A DNA stretch of 64,000 bases from Strongylocentrotus purpuratus (GCF_000002235.5 NW_022145597.1:23886923-23950922); one strand, 5' to 3'; positions 11,840 to 24,983 are shown, counted from the stretch's first letter. The notes: generated by a model from the sequence alone, not told the origin. A program made the numbers and translations.

Positions 11840-14470
11840 GAAGTAATCTCTTTGAAGTGATCCTGAAGAACGAAGAATCTTGGGTTTAAGTGAAGTGCAT
11901 TCTCAGAACACATTCAAGTTCATTACGATACTTAATACCTCTAATCGAATCTTGTACCTCAATGCCCTTCATACAGGGTGACCTTGTCTAGCAAGAAGAG
12001 ATCTTCAAAAGGACAAACGGAAAAGCATATTTCCCATCTACGCACACTCTAGAACGACTCAGCCACAAATGTACATGTATAGTCGCAGAGGCGAGGGGTG
12101 TGTCATCGCAAGAAACGAACGGCGCGACGTTATATCCGCGAGTCCGGTTACAGAGAGGATGAAGTTTGTGCGATGATGAGTGATTTTAGCCAAGGCACAT
12201 ACACGATTCATTCATGTGCTGCTTGCATCAGGTTTAGTAATTTGATAAATTTAAAATGCACAGACGGAGTACAACATTTGTCTGCATTCGTCTGTGTCTA
12301 ATAACAAGCCAGACGGCTACACCTGAAATATTCTGCAATGATTTAAAGAGTAGATAAAGTCAAGTTCTGGTAAAAGTGGAAATAAAATGTCCAATCCTTT
12401 TCCATTATTTTGATTCTCACATGGAAGAATATCACAATAGTAAAATCCCATGAAAAATATTACTCTTATTGAAGTGATTTCACATTTTAAACCAATTTTA
12501 ATTCCAACTGAACCTATCTGTGAAGTTCTATGCATCCATATCTGTATCCCTTCCTTTTCATTCTTCATGGTTTTCAGCAAAATGTAGCCAGTTTGATGTA
12601 ATTCTGATTCTAATAATTCCAAAAACATAATTCATAATTCACATTTTTACCTAGTATACCACAAAAAAAAACATATAAAATAACTTCTAGACAGTTCTTT
12701 TCATCAATCATATTGCATTACCGAGACTCGACCGCCTCTTTAAGGGAATGTTAATATAGCAGACTACGATGTCTCGCTCAACATTAATGTTAATCCTCTT
12801 AATCAGCTTGTAATCTCCTGGCTACGTCATACCATATTTTCAGACACACATGACAAATTTTCATGTTTAATTTAGAAGAATGAGCCGACAGCACATGAAC
12901 ATGAATAATATGCAAATGTGACATTGCTCACGAAATGGATTTTGTACCATGATCTTTTAAAGTACATGATTAAATTCAGTCAAGTAAGCAAAATGGGGGA
13001 TGAGTGTAAATACTTGAAAATGCATTTATGGAACTTAGGGACTACAAGAGATCAAAATCGACAGTAAGTTTTAATGATTCAAGAAAAGGTCTCACATCTG
13101 GTGAAGGCCAGAAGGGCATAGAATACCAATAATTACCAATGTACTTCTCAACAGATGATACGCTTAATTGGCCTTTTCGATAAATAGGGAAATAAAAAAT
13201 TGATCCTCTCAACGAAAGAGAAAATAGCTAAAATATTCTACAATCAAAGAAGTAAAAGAAGAATATATTTGTGATAAGCTATACAAATAAACCTGATTAA
13301 CGATTGCTCCTTTACAATCAACCTTTCCCCTAAAACATGCTGCATGCTAGTGCATGCAATTAACATATTTTGCCATTTACGACCACAAACTTGAACTTGA
13401 ATAAGTACTGAAAAGGTGGGGCAAACCCGACTCAATGTTCCGCATACGTACAATGTATCATCGCCAATGACACTGACTGACATTAGTATGTCGCAAATAC
13501 CCGAATTAGTACTAATTACAACATGGCATTACAGGGCTGTATTTATAGAAACCATAATTACAGAACAGCCAAGAAAATTTGGATGATCAATGACTAGAGA
13601 CATTCATGTGTAAATCACTCATGAATAATGTATGTGTTCAGCTAGAAGGGCATTAACCCTTTCGAGACAATTAATACCACATTTTGTGGTTTTGGCTCAA
13701 TAACTTTTTGATTCACAGCCATAAACAACAAGATACAAAACTAGAAAGGGCAAAAATTTCTGCACACACGTGCCTCATCCATTTTTGTTCATATTGACTA
13801 ATATTGCATTTGATGCTAAGAATTTTAAAAAATGAAAATAAATGTTTAAATCTTGAAATTGGCAACACATTAAGAGATTCAAAACCAATGCTTTTTATCA
13901 AAACTGGCATTTTGTTAACCATTCCAACAACATTCAGCCAATTGTTTTCAGAGACATTAGCAAATTCATATCCTTGAAGACTGTATTAATGCCCCTTTAG
14001 CTCAAAACAGACAAGTTTAATGCTGCATGGCGGTTTGAATGTCCATGTACATAACATGAAGCATAGGAAAGCACATTCTCAATCAGTCAGAATTTCCAAT
14101 GTATACTGAACGTGAATAATATACACACGCTCGCTCCCTTGTAAAGAGATGCAGTTGACTGTTACTAACTCGGTTATTATTGCTTCGCTTATTCTTTTTC
14201 CCCCCTGTTGATACATGAAATGAAATCTGCATTCATAAGCAGGAATAAATTTCTGGTAAACAAACTTTTTTTTTCTAGACAAAATTCCTGCTAGCTAGTG
14301 CTATGGTAACAGCATCGATTACATATACCATACTTTTTTTTCTTCTGACAGAATCTGATGAACTGTAAAAGGGTGGATCCACGATTTTGTATAGAGGGAT
14401 GAGGACTAGTGCAGAAAAATAACAAGCCCCCCCCCCCCCTAAAAAAATGGTAATCATACTTTTTTTGTAC
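11840..14470. other. DOCK intron 1 with decayed half copies of palindrome P
   Basis: Half arms of family P at 13106-13122, 13644-13660 and 13985-14010. A small CpG-rich patch at 12090-12150 without a convincing exon. Otherwise AT-rich. Confidence 0.45.
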
Positions 14471-14477
14471 TCATTTA

Positions 14478-14928
14478 TACTGTTTTCACACTGGCAATAT
14501 TTTGCTTAACCCCGTACTATAGGTAGGGTTAAGGGGGGGGGGGGGGGGTCTTAGCCCCACCTATAGTACGGGGTTAACTAACCCTGCAAAATAGCAGGGC
14601 TAACTCCGCAATTGTGGTGCTAACTCCTGCTAACCCCGCAATTGCGGTGCTAAGCAAATGAATGAGAACAGAAACGAAAAATAGTCCGGTACTACGCAAT
14701 GGAGTGTATCGCAGCTGGCCAGATGCGAAGTATGTCCAATCATAACATACACGATATCCGGGGTTAACGAAATGCAGTGAGAACAGCGGGAATTTTCTTA
14801 TTCCGGAATAGGCGCTAGTACGGGACTAAAAACAGCGTGTGTGAAAAGCCAAAAAAATAGTCCGGGGTTAAGGATAGTACGGGGCTAAGCAAAGTACGGG
14901 GTTAAGCAAAACCAGTGTGAAAAGAGTA
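14478..14928. mobile_element. MITE family A, copy 1
   Basis: Terminal inverted repeats: left TACTGTTTTCACACTGGC then TTTGCTTAACCCCGTACT; right AGTACGGGGTTAAGCAAAAC then CAGTGTGAAAAGAGTA. The interior has nested palindromes of GGGGTTA / TAACCCC and CCCGCAATTGCGG, and a poly(G) run at 14534-14548. No coding capacity. Near-identical interior to the copies at 39271 and 62429. Confidence 0.8.
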
Positions 14929-15917
14929 TTACTTTCAAAAAAGTCTCTGGTAAGCAAAAGAAAGGAATGTGAGTGGGTTCAGACCCATGTGACCCCTCCC
15001 CCTCCCCCCCCCCCCCCCCTATTCACTTAGCTGTAATCATATGACAGTTTAGTTCCCTGTGTCTGAAAATTATGAGGGTTGATTGCACTACATGCTTTGA
15101 GATTTGAGAAGGATGTTTAACTGTTTTGGAAATATTTTGCTTAGTTCTGTGAGACCAAGGATTTGGTGAATCAAAATATAAATGAGGGGGGGGGGGGGTA
15201 AATGCCTGTGGAATGGGGAGGGGGCATAGGTAACTGCACCCTATACATGTACTTTGAGAAGGATGTTTGATAAGAAAGGCGAAACTCCTTTAAGAAGTAT
15301 TTTGATAAATAATACCCAAGGATTTTGTGAAACTAAATAGGGATGTCCTGGTAGGATTATTTGGCATCAACAACAACTCCATGTCTGCTAGTGCTTTTGT
15401 CAACCAATTTTTAGGATAGTGACGTAAATACATAAATATACCGGTATAATATTTCCAATGCTGTCATATCATAAAGAGAATTCTCGAACAGCTATATTTT
15501 GGGTAATACTGTGTATGGATACTTAAATGTCCAATAATATTGTATTGCTGTTGTTCATAATAGCTCTTTAAAAAATTTCTAGAGCAAATTCCACCGCATA
15601 CCTGGAAAAGAGCAGGTTTGGGGCAGAACATTTTCTCTGACATGCACAGCGCACCAAATGCATTTGCCGCGTGAACACCTCAAGCGAAGGTGATGATCGT
15701 GTTATTACCGATGGTGTTACGAGCTCTACTACCCTCTTCTACATCCCTCGCACCTCTTTGTCCTCTCTGGAGAGGGCGAAGGGGCCTGGGATCGCGGGTG
15801 GGTGACGGGAGGCGCACCCTACCAGGAGCAGATGGGAAAGGACGAGGGTTTGACACTTGATTAAAGTGGCCCCCATCTCATAAAATGAGATTTTTCTAAG
15901 GAATGTACATACTGGCT

Positions 15918-15979
15918 GTCTGCAAGAAGGCCATATAAGAGCTATGTATTATAAATGGCAGTAATGCCCTTCTTGCGTG
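15918..15979. repeat. Short palindrome family P (copy)
   Basis: CTGTCTGCAAGAAGGCCATA...GGCAGTAATGCCCTTCTTGC forms an imperfect hairpin with the same outline. Confidence 0.45.
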
Positions 15980-16116
15980 CACGTGACAAATTCATGGCGA
16001 GTCCGCGGAGTGCAGAAGGCTTTAATTGACAAAAGGGATCAATTTATGACATCTTGAATATGGTAGAATGAAGTGGAACTGCATTAAGTAAAAGAGAAAA
16101 TTATAAAAATGGACTG

Positions 16117-16188
16117 CTGAGACAATAGGGTTTTAACTCTGTTGAAGTATATGATCTAATGCCCTTCTGGCTCCAAACAAATGATTAT
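16117..16188. repeat. Short palindrome family P (copy)
   Basis: GAGACAATAGGGTTTTAACT...CTAATGCCCTTCTGGCTCCA with CAAATGA after it. The left arm is degraded, the right arm intact. Confidence 0.5.
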
Positions 16189-17645
16189 CATGTGTCATAA
16201 TGCAGAAAGTAATTATCATTCCTAAAAATGCAAGAAAAACCAACCATTTGAAAATCCCATGCTGTCTTTTCAAAGAATAAAACAAAAATTGTAAAATATG
16301 TCACTCGTACCCTTTTAGCACTGGAGGTGTTGTGCTTTCTGGACTTCATTAGAATGTTTAGATGTGAGTCCTAGATGTGAGAGTCTCATTCCGGCTTTAT
16401 TGCGTTAATCTAATTCATTTATTTTCTCCTCCTCGATAGATCATGTGCTACCTCTCAAGTAGTCTTGGTACCAGACATGGTGACTTCTCTCCCACTTAAT
16501 TAATTGTATTTGATAAAGTCAAGAGTATACAGACCAACACCTTTACATCCCTCAATAGGATTTTTTCCTATTGAGGGATGTTGCCGAAAAATCACATTTT
16601 CCTGTAGACAAGGGGAAATTACTTAAGTCTGAAAACCGTGCAACACGGCATAAAATAAAGCAATAACAAGGAAATATAGATACCGTGTATATGTACATAT
16701 TAGAAGCAAAAGTGTATTGTGGACAAGATAATAAATTTCTAATATTTGAAAATTCAATTACCACTGACCACATGTGTCTCTTAGAAACTAAAAGGTAGTG
16801 AAATACCATAATCATGAAACATAATACCCAATAAAGAAGTTAATTTCCTCATGAATGAAATGGAAGGTAATTTCCTTATTGTTGAATATGAAAGTGTGAG
16901 TAGGAGTAGGAAATGTCCCATTTGTATCTACATGAAAGTGTAATTCTGAAGTGAACAAGAACATTGGAACTGCCAACTGGCAACAGGAAAGGTATTATTT
17001 TGTTTAGTTCATAGAAAATATGAAAAACTATATATATATACCTCAAGTAATAAAAGTATGTACATGTATATCTATTCTGCCTCAGTGTTATACATCATGT
17101 TCTTTACTACTATATTTATGTACCGGTATCCAAAGGATTATACAGAGACCTGCATTTATGATACAAATAGTTCCTGGTAATATACTCCCTTACAAGTATT
17201 GTAACAGATAATCCATGCATTCCAATATGACGTAGGTTCTATGTTACTTCAATTTTCTTACAATTATTAATGTGAATATTTGTAATGTGTTCGACACAGT
17301 GTTGTTTTGTTAAATAGTTGCACTTCAATTTCCAGGGGTATTTTATGAGTACACACTTTTAATCATCCCATGAACAATTGGTTAAAATAAATGTACTTAG
17401 ATTTGTTTTCCTTTATTTTGAAAAGAGACCCTTTGTCTTCTTGTATCTTACTTACGATTTGACTGCTTCTGTATCATACCTAATACTTCTACCCCCCCCC
17501 CCCCCTGAAAATGTGGTAATATGTGTACATACAAAAATGTACATGTTCAAGTGTACTGTATACAGTATACATAAATTACTGTAAATTAATTCATGGTAAT
17601 ACCATACAAATTCTGAGATTCAGGTATATAGCTGCCTTGAACAGA

Positions 17646-17730
17646 TATCGTCTTTTCAAAACCAGAAGAGATTTAACTCATATACTTCAAAAAGAGTTAA
17701 CACCCTTCTGGTTCCAAACAGACAATATTC
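17646..17730. repeat. Short palindrome family P (copy)
   Basis: CAAAACCAGAAGAGATTTAA CTC at the left, GAGTTAACACCCTTCTGGTT then CCAAACAGACAAT at the right, loop with ATATACTTCAAA. The arms extend into the CAAACAGACA flank seen at other copies. Confidence 0.6.
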
Positions 17731-18310
17731 TCGGGCAAGAGTATAGAATATAGTATATAGCATATAGTCTATGGTACTGTAGGCAGATAGATTCAAGAAC
17801 ACATCACTCTCCTGCCTGCTTGGAAGCTGACGATATCAACTTGAACTCCACATGCATATAGATGTAGGGTGTACACAATATCATGCTTGTCACTGGATTC
17901 CAGACCATTTAACTCTTTACGAGCTCATTAATTCGCAACCGGAGACTCGCCAGGTCAGAATAACAAAAATGGCTGACAGAGCTGGAGGGTGAGAAGAACC
18001 ATGTACATGTATGACCATATCCTGGTTAATAATAATGAGATGCAGGAACGAAACCTGAGTGAAAGCTAAAGTAAGAAAGTTGTTTTAGTACTATACATAT
18101 AAAGTTCATAATAGGAGACTTGCATACCGGTAATGCTTTTGTAATGTATGCAAATGGAGAAAGAAAACAGAGAGCAAGCTCAGTAAATTGTATGGTATAG
18201 TAAGAAAATGGAAACATGTATGATCATACATGTACACGATATATGCTAAGATGTGGGAACTGCAGTCAGCAAAAGCCTTCCAAACCAAGGAAGTTTCTAC
18301 AATTATAAAT

Positions 18311-18338
18311 GATATATATATATATATATATATATATA
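18311..18338. repeat. (TA)n microsatellite
   Basis: Uninterrupted TATATA run of about 28 bp within AT-rich intron. Confidence 0.9.
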
Positions 18339-18702
18339 ACAGTCCTGAATGATGGACTTTGTAAATGAAAATGCTAGGAAACTAAGGAAACATGAGTTTT
18401 TTCAAAGGAGAAACAAGATTTTTCTTCTTCTAACATCACCTTTATTCCCAGAAAAACAAAGGGAAAATGTGATGCAAGATCAATGTAAACCAACTCAGAA
18501 AAATTAAGCTCTCAAGACCAAATATGTGATACCAGTTCTCAACTCTAAATGTTATAAAAGAACTGCAAATAGGGAACAGAGAAAAGATGGAGGGTGAAAA
18601 CAAGAACCTCAGAAACATAACAGAAAAAGGAAGTGTATGTTGGGGAAAAGTATGATTAAAGTTTGTCATGAACACGAGATAAATTGAAAGAAAAGATCAG
18701 AT

Positions 18703-18751
<49 letters not shown>

Positions 18752-18776
18752 CAGACAGACAGACAGACAGACAGAG
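18703..18776. repeat. (GA)n followed by (GACA)n microsatellite
   Basis: Pure GA dinucleotides to about 18745, then AGACAGACAGAC units. Degenerate purine-rich sequence continues to about 18900. Confidence 0.9.
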
Positions 18777-19719
18777 AAATGTGGAAAGACAAACAAATAC
18801 AGAGACAGAAAGACAGAGACAGATGGGGACAAAATAGAACAGATACAGGTACAGAGATCGAGACAAGAGAAATAAGAAGACAAGACCAAAAAAAGAGAGA
18901 TACTGGGCTGAGTCATCGAGTTATTCAAGGTAAGTGATGTCATCGCCGTGGAAACAACATCGTGGAAGACATGAGATGGGAGGGAGAAGACCTTTCATCC
19001 CAGCCAGACAATGTATTCCTCTCCTCGAGGTAGAGGTTGTTTTCCCCAATGCTAGACATGTCAGTACCAAAGAGCACATTCATTACGTGATATGTATGTG
19101 AAGTATTGGAGGTACCCGCATTGCTACCTGCTAAAATGCTTTAGAAGATAAAATACATGTCCATAACTGGTGCTCAATAGCCGGTGGTCGTCATGGTAAT
19201 ATGGAACTACACAATGTATAGATATTTTTTTTTGTTAAAGAAATTAAATTGCTAAAACTTGTTTTTTGAATTACATTGCACCACAACGTAAACATGATTA
19301 TCTGAAACACAACGTTGGGTTCATGAAAACGCAGACGACAAGTAGAAGTCATTTGCAAAATGTACCAAATTTATATTATTATACAATTGTTCATTTGTTG
19401 TTGAGAGAAATATCAATTTTACTCAGTTAATTGTCTTGACATTCTTACTAGATATATTATAAGGATTCTGGATGATTTTGTTGGAAGTTTAATGTTACCT
19501 TACAAAAAAACCCTCCTCAATCCTCATGATTAAAAAAGGGGCACTGGGTTTTCGGAAGGCAACTTGACCTTTTGGTGTGCTACAGGGAATCCGGCAAAGG
19601 CAGGTGCATTAATTGTGTCATCTCGCACGATCCTTCCTCATACTCTTCCTGAATTAATCAAATCTTTTCATAATACCTAGTTGGAGGAAAAGAATGGAGA
19701 ATGTGATGGTCACAACTGG

Positions 19720-19761
19720 TAAAGATGATGATGATGATGATGGCGATGATGATGGTGGTGA

Positions 19762-19792
<31 letters not shown>

Positions 19793-19974
19793 GGTGGTGA
19801 TGATGGTGATGATGATGGTGGTGATGATAGTGATGGTGATGATGATGGTGACGATGATGGTGATGGTGATGATGGTGAGGATGCTGATGATGATGGTGAT
19901 GATGATGCTGATGATGGTGATGGTGATGATGATGATGATGGTGATGGTGATGATGATGCTGATGATGATGATGG

Positions 19975-20005
<31 letters not shown>

Positions 20006-20160
20006 GATGGAGATGATAATGGTGATGATGATAAAGATGACGACGATGATGATGATGATGATGATAATGATGAAGACGACGATGATGATGGTGGTGACGA
20101 TGGTGATGATGATGGTGGTGATAATGCTTGTAATGGTGGGGATCGTGATGGCAATAGAAT
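19720..20160. repeat. GAT/GGT trinucleotide minisatellite
   Basis: About 440 bp of GATGATGGT-type triplets, giving poly-Asp, poly-Met or poly-Ser frames on the two strands. These open frames are by-products of the repeat. GGTGGCG/GGTGGGGGT units follow to 20220. Confidence 0.9.
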
Positions 20161-20239
20161 CTGATATTGGTGGGGGTGGCGTGGGGGTGGCGTAGTGGTG
20201 GCGGTGGTGGGGGTGGTGGGAGTGATGTTAATGGTGATG

Positions 20240-22440
20240 CTGATAATGAAGATTTTTCTTTCTTCCGGGGAAGACCAGGAGGGGGGGGGTCCTTTTTTTT
20301 ATATAATTCATGTATTTAATCAACCTGTACCCCAGAAGTTTCAAAGATGTTGTAAATAGTAAATTAAATACTAAACCTTATAATGAACATAAATCATTAA
20401 ACTAAAAATACATGTACATCTTCAGCCCATGGCAAAGAAAGATGCCAAATAAAACAGTCTACTATTCAGGTAGCTTTTTATTACAATTTCTAGCTATAAA
20501 GTGTGGCTCATCTTGACTTTACAAAGAGGCCTGTATTAAACTGGAGACCATCTACACAAACATTATGTATGCGTGTTGCATCTCTTATCGGTATTCCCTC
20601 TAGCTTAATTCATTCATTTTGGCTGCCAGAGTGCTAGAAGTGGGCAACAGCGCATTCTCAAATTAAATTTGTCTAGAGAGAGAAACAGTGGGATTTCTAC
20701 ATAGATACTAATTGAGTTTCAATTAGAAAGGGAGAATAAATTGTAACAAATGTGACTCATTCGTTTAGCAAAATAAAGTTGACAGAAAAAACCCTAAAAG
20801 AAAATGATATCAAATTAAATAAGTTATGTACTGGACCTTTGAATAGATAGTAACCATTGTTTCCATTACTAATTAGTATCATGACATTTTTCATGATCAT
20901 AAATATATGTAATCATTATAACTATAACACTAATTGAAATGCAAAATCTAATATAGATGATAATGTTAATCATATCAGTTGCAAATACTACAAGACAGGC
21001 AAAGCACATTATATATGGTTTTAGCCCTGGTTTTAGTGTTTAAAGCATTGAATCACTGGATTTCAATTTCAATTGCCCCAGTTTTAAAGGAAAGACTTGC
21101 TTTTCAGGTTGTCAAGTCTCTACCAGGGAAAATAATCACCATTCACCCGTAGTGGACCCCCTAAATGATGACCAACCAGGTCCTCCTGTAGACCGCATCC
21201 CCAGGTATAACCACGGAAACGGCGTGACAGACAATCATGCATCAGGATTACAGTGACTGGACATCATTAATCACCTAGATTCAGGTGTCATTCAGGACCA
21301 GGGTTGAAGTCTAAGTTCCCAGGGTCACTTCTTTGGACCTATACTATTCCAAACTCAAATTTAAGATATATTCAATATTTTGAAGCACTACGAAGAAACA
21401 TTTATTCAAATTGTTTGGAATGCTACGATAACAGCTAACATAACCAATTATAACCATACATGTAGGACTGGTAAGATATTTATCTAAAAAGTGAAATTCA
21501 GAAATGTGTAGATAAATATGTCATTTACAGAACGGTACTTATAAAAATATGAGAATTACTAAAGACAGATAACTATTTACAAAAATTAACCAATAATGTA
21601 GATTTTAAAAAGGACTTAACAATTTGGATGCAAATTCTCTGCATTTCGCACGTTCAACTGTTACCGATCGTCTTCATGTATTGTTGCAAATGGGTGAAAC
21701 AACTCTTCCTATTTTAAAACACATGATTGCACAGGTAGTGTGTTCAAACCCCAGGACAAATTTATGCTCATTTTAACTCATTTCATTTTTTGCTCAAATT
21801 TCAAAAGGTTTTTTTTTTTTTACATTGACCTTTACAATATTGTGTGGGCTCTTGTTTCGAAATCTAAGTTTTGATACATGTGTATCATGCGACTGGTACT
21901 TTAAATACTTCTTCCTGATCACTTTCTTTTTAAAGTGGATTAACTTGAAGGCAGACTAGGTCTAATCTCCCATCATAATCCCTTGAAGACGTTGCTGTTT
22001 TTAGCTGTCAATCAATTTAATGATATATGATAGAAGACGACCAACACATTGCGTGACAGGCGCGCTGATCCTGCAGTGCGTCAGGCCATATTGACATGTG
22101 TCAGAAAGCGTGACGACAGGTAGCAGGATCGTTGAAGTGAAATTGGAAATGATTTGGCATTTTGGCCTCCATATTTAATCTAAAGTTTTGATAGAAAATA
22201 CAGCTAAATAAAGCCTGGATTCACGATGGCCACTTCCCCAAAATTGGCCAACTTGTTCAAGTGTTCATTAATTTTGGCTCCATTTAGTTTATAGGTGATA
22301 TATGTATCTACTTTAAATCTAGTACCTGTCTATAGTGATAACCTGTATACATAGGCCATTTCAATTCAACACCTTCCCCTTGGATGGCCTTTATAGACAG
22401 GTTTGATAAATTTCAGAATCAAAGTTCAATCGCCATCATA
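20240..22440. other. DOCK intron 1, candidate regulatory stretches
   Basis: 21120-21310 and 22030-22140 are unique-looking, less AT-rich blocks. The second holds repeated GCGTGACA words and an inverted GATCCTGC/GCAGGATC pair. No exon or element recognised. Confidence 0.35.
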
Positions 22441-22445
22441 ATTTT

Positions 22446-22446
<1 letters not shown>

Positions 22447-22481
<35 letters not shown>
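22447..22481. repeat. (CT)n microsatellite
   Basis: Pyrimidine run of CT units; on the DOCK sense strand it reads GA. Confidence 0.9.
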
Positions 22482-22482
<1 letters not shown>

Positions 22483-22604
22483 AACACCTTAAAGAAATAG
22501 GTGAGTTCTGGTCATGAGATTATAACAGACATACTTGGGAAAGATTAATTATGTAGTAGATACATGTTCAGTGTACATTGTAACACTTTTTTGTACACAG
22601 TGAT

Positions 22605-22700
22605 GTTTTGGAAATTAGAATCATCAAAATGATCAGAAATTTTGCTGAAAACCCCATGCACCCCACGGAGAAATGGCTTTATGGGACTACACACAACATG
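22605..22700. repeat. Diverged relic related to the interior of 49732-50129
   Basis: Shares AATCATCAAAATGAT.AGAAAT and TTTATGGGACTACACA-like words, in order, with 49840-49922. Terminal repeats are not recognisable here, so it is an older copy. Confidence 0.45.
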
Positions 22701-24282
22701 TGGCATCAACGTTCGTTCCAACTGTTCAGTTTTTTTTTTGGCATATTTCAAATAAGAGGGTATTTGATGAGCATTCTATTTTATTTTAAGGGACATTTCA
22801 ACTATGATATTCTTGAATCCAACATGATAAGAATGAGAATTCTTTAAAGTTATTTTTCACTTTTACCAGTTTTAACTCAACCTTATATTTTAGTCCCAAA
22901 GCAAATGACCCACTGTTGCTTCTGATCACAATCGAACATCCTCCAAGAATCTTAATATCAGTACTTATCCTGGAAATGGCTTTCTTAAACGTTTCCATCA
23001 TCGACACTACGAATGGAAGGATATCCTCTTCTTACTACCGGAGTTATAATTAGTTCTACAGGGTACGAGTCCACAGTCTTTGTATGGATTAACTGTCTGC
23101 CAATTGGATTCCAATGATACATGTACAGTTGTACACTGTTATGAAGGCTTGAATATAGGTATGAATTCGCCCAGTTGAAAATTAATTAAGAAGTCTTTGT
23201 CTGACCACGGACTGTGGTCTAACTTGCCGAGGAAGTAATTTCCAGGAGGAAAATCCTGTTACAATGGATTCCTCAGAATGCAGCAAAACACTTGTGTGAT
23301 AATTAAGTGAATTCAATTGCAAGCGGATTGTCATAAGTATTAATCAAGTAGGCATCCACCACTATATACCATACATGTGCATACCCTTTAACACTATGAA
23401 CAACTTTCACAAACCATGAATTACCCATAAGTACTTGTTATGCAAATCTGTACAGACTACCATATATGCTGCAAAGCTGATTAATAAAGGGCAAATTAAC
23501 ATATGAAGCTTGATCCAAAAATTAAATTAGAAGAAAGCTGGCTACAAAACATAGGCTTGTTAAAATAATCAGGTTTGGTAAATGATTAATGAGCTCTAGA
23601 ATGCTAAATAAAAAAAGCTCAGGAAAACTAAGTACCGGTATCGACTACATGTATGTACAGCAAATTGTGGAAAGAAATCTCACTTTTTCAAATGAAATCA
23701 AAAGAGAGCTCCTGAGATCAATAGCTAGAAGAGGGCATTTTCTTAAAAAGAAATCACTATTTCACCAGCTTCTTGTTCTCTCATAATTATATTACCATGT
23801 AAACCACTGAGGTTCAGCTGTTTAATTATATATCACAATCATATTCTACTTCCAGAAACAACCCGGTGACTCACACACACACTCCCCACATAGCCAACCA
23901 TATAGCCCTGAACTCTATTCATATTATGTAAACACTGCATATAATAAGGCTCTGCGTTTGATCTACAAAGCATGACTGTGGGAATGTGTGTACTGGCTGG
24001 TAATGGTTGCTTCATATGTTTTGAAGAAAAAGAAGAATACCAGTACACACCAACAAAAATTGGTATGAGAAAAACATATTTGTAGGCATGCACAGTAAAG
24101 ACAAACATTTTGAGGCACACTATGATTGCTCAATGAGTAATTTGCACACTTTGAAATTTATGAGAAGGCAAATATCAGGTTTCCTTGTATCATTTTGGAG
24201 ATCTTGAAATATCTAAAGAAGATGAAAATATATATTTTCCCCACATTCCCTAAATTTATATCTTATCCACATTGTATCATCT

Positions 24283-24342
24283 GTCTGGACCCAGAATCGG
24301 TGATGACAAATTAACGCCCTTCTGGCTCTCAACAGACATAAT
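24283..24342. repeat. Short palindrome family P (copy)
   Basis: TCTGTCTGGACCCAGAATCG...AAATTAACGCCCTTCTGGCT followed by CTCAACAGACA. Outer TCTGT...ACAGA pairs as well. It lies just downstream of the exon 1b donor within the intron. Confidence 0.6.
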
Positions 24343-24464
24343 GATAAAAGTGATGAATGAGAATCTCCCTGAATGTATTTTTACAAGATATGATGCCAAA
24401 AGCTCTTTAATCAATGCTAAACTCATGCACTTCAAAATGGCACTTAATACTGTATGCATCTAAC

Positions 24465-24983
24465 CGTTAGAAGATCAATCTTTCTTGATTCCATGGCAGG
24501 AGGAGTTGGAGGTGCATCTGGTTCCGCTTTCTCCGGTGATTGTGCCTTTTTAGCGCTAATCCTACGTGCAGTGGGCCCTGTGGACATCCTACTGGAGGTG
24601 GAGCTCCGTAAACTTCCAAATTGGCTAGATTTCCCAGAAATGTTTGACTCCGATTTGGAGCTGCGGCTGGAGTATGATTCCGTTTTAGAGGTCCTGTCTT
24701 TGATTGTCACCGGTGGAGATTGACTTGTGGGGCTTTTAGAGGGGGTGGACGTGGGTGATGTAGGTGTCGGAGCAAGCGAGGGCTCACTTCTCCGTAGACT
24801 AGATCGGGGGCTGGACGTTGAGGCAAGAAGTATACGCATCGCCGCTTCAGCATTACCGGAGGAATTACTTATCCGGACAGACGAGGTCTGTTTGACTACT
24901 CTCACCGTGACGTCCCTCTCTCGCTTCTCCGAGGCAGCCTTTCGCTGGATCCCCCGGTTATTATTTTCCACTTGCTGAGACAT
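24465..24983 (-). CDS. DOCK-D family exchange factor, alternative first coding exon (1b), Ser/Thr/Pro-rich
   Basis: An open 173-codon exon beginning MSQQVENNNRGIQRKAASEK. Residues 1-35 are charged and polar; residues about 50-165 are a low-complexity Ser/Thr/Pro/Arg tract with repeated SP/TP sites (e.g. around TPTSPTSTPSKSPTSQSPP) and RRS/RSS basophilic-kinase-like sites. It ends AMESRKIDLLT. No membrane or known domain is visible; it reads as an intrinsically disordered N-terminus. The proposed donor at 24464 (CG before GTTAGA) is weak, but it leaves exactly 519 nt, so the exon joins exon 2 in phase 0 to give ...RKIDLLT-EKLEIIEP. Vertebrate DOCK9 is known to use several first exons, which makes an alternative start plausible. 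Alternatives: a first exon of an unrelated minus-strand transcript. Coding nature is well supported by GC-rich third positions against AT-rich surroundings; the link to DOCK is inference. Confidence 0.65.

Larger units (their letters stand above)
14930..17640. other. DOCK intron 1, with a GC-rich patch
   Basis: Poly(C/G) runs at 15000-15019, 15185-15198 and 17491-17505. 15610-15850 is GC-rich, non-repetitive and could be a regulatory block. 16555-16580 has a short perfect inverted repeat (CCCTCAATAGGA / TCCTATTGAGGG). Confidence 0.4.

Noticed and set aside
15600-15850. GC-rich patch as a coding exon
   Set aside because: Stops in all frames at short intervals and no matching splice sites; kept only as a composition note.
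19694-20195. Long open frames giving poly-Asp, poly-Met and poly-Ser proteins
   Set aside because: They arise from a GAT/GGT trinucleotide repeat open in several frames on both strands.
765-24342. CRISPR-like array from the repeated palindrome
   Set aside because: Spacing is irregular over kilobases, arms are diverged, and this is animal DNA.
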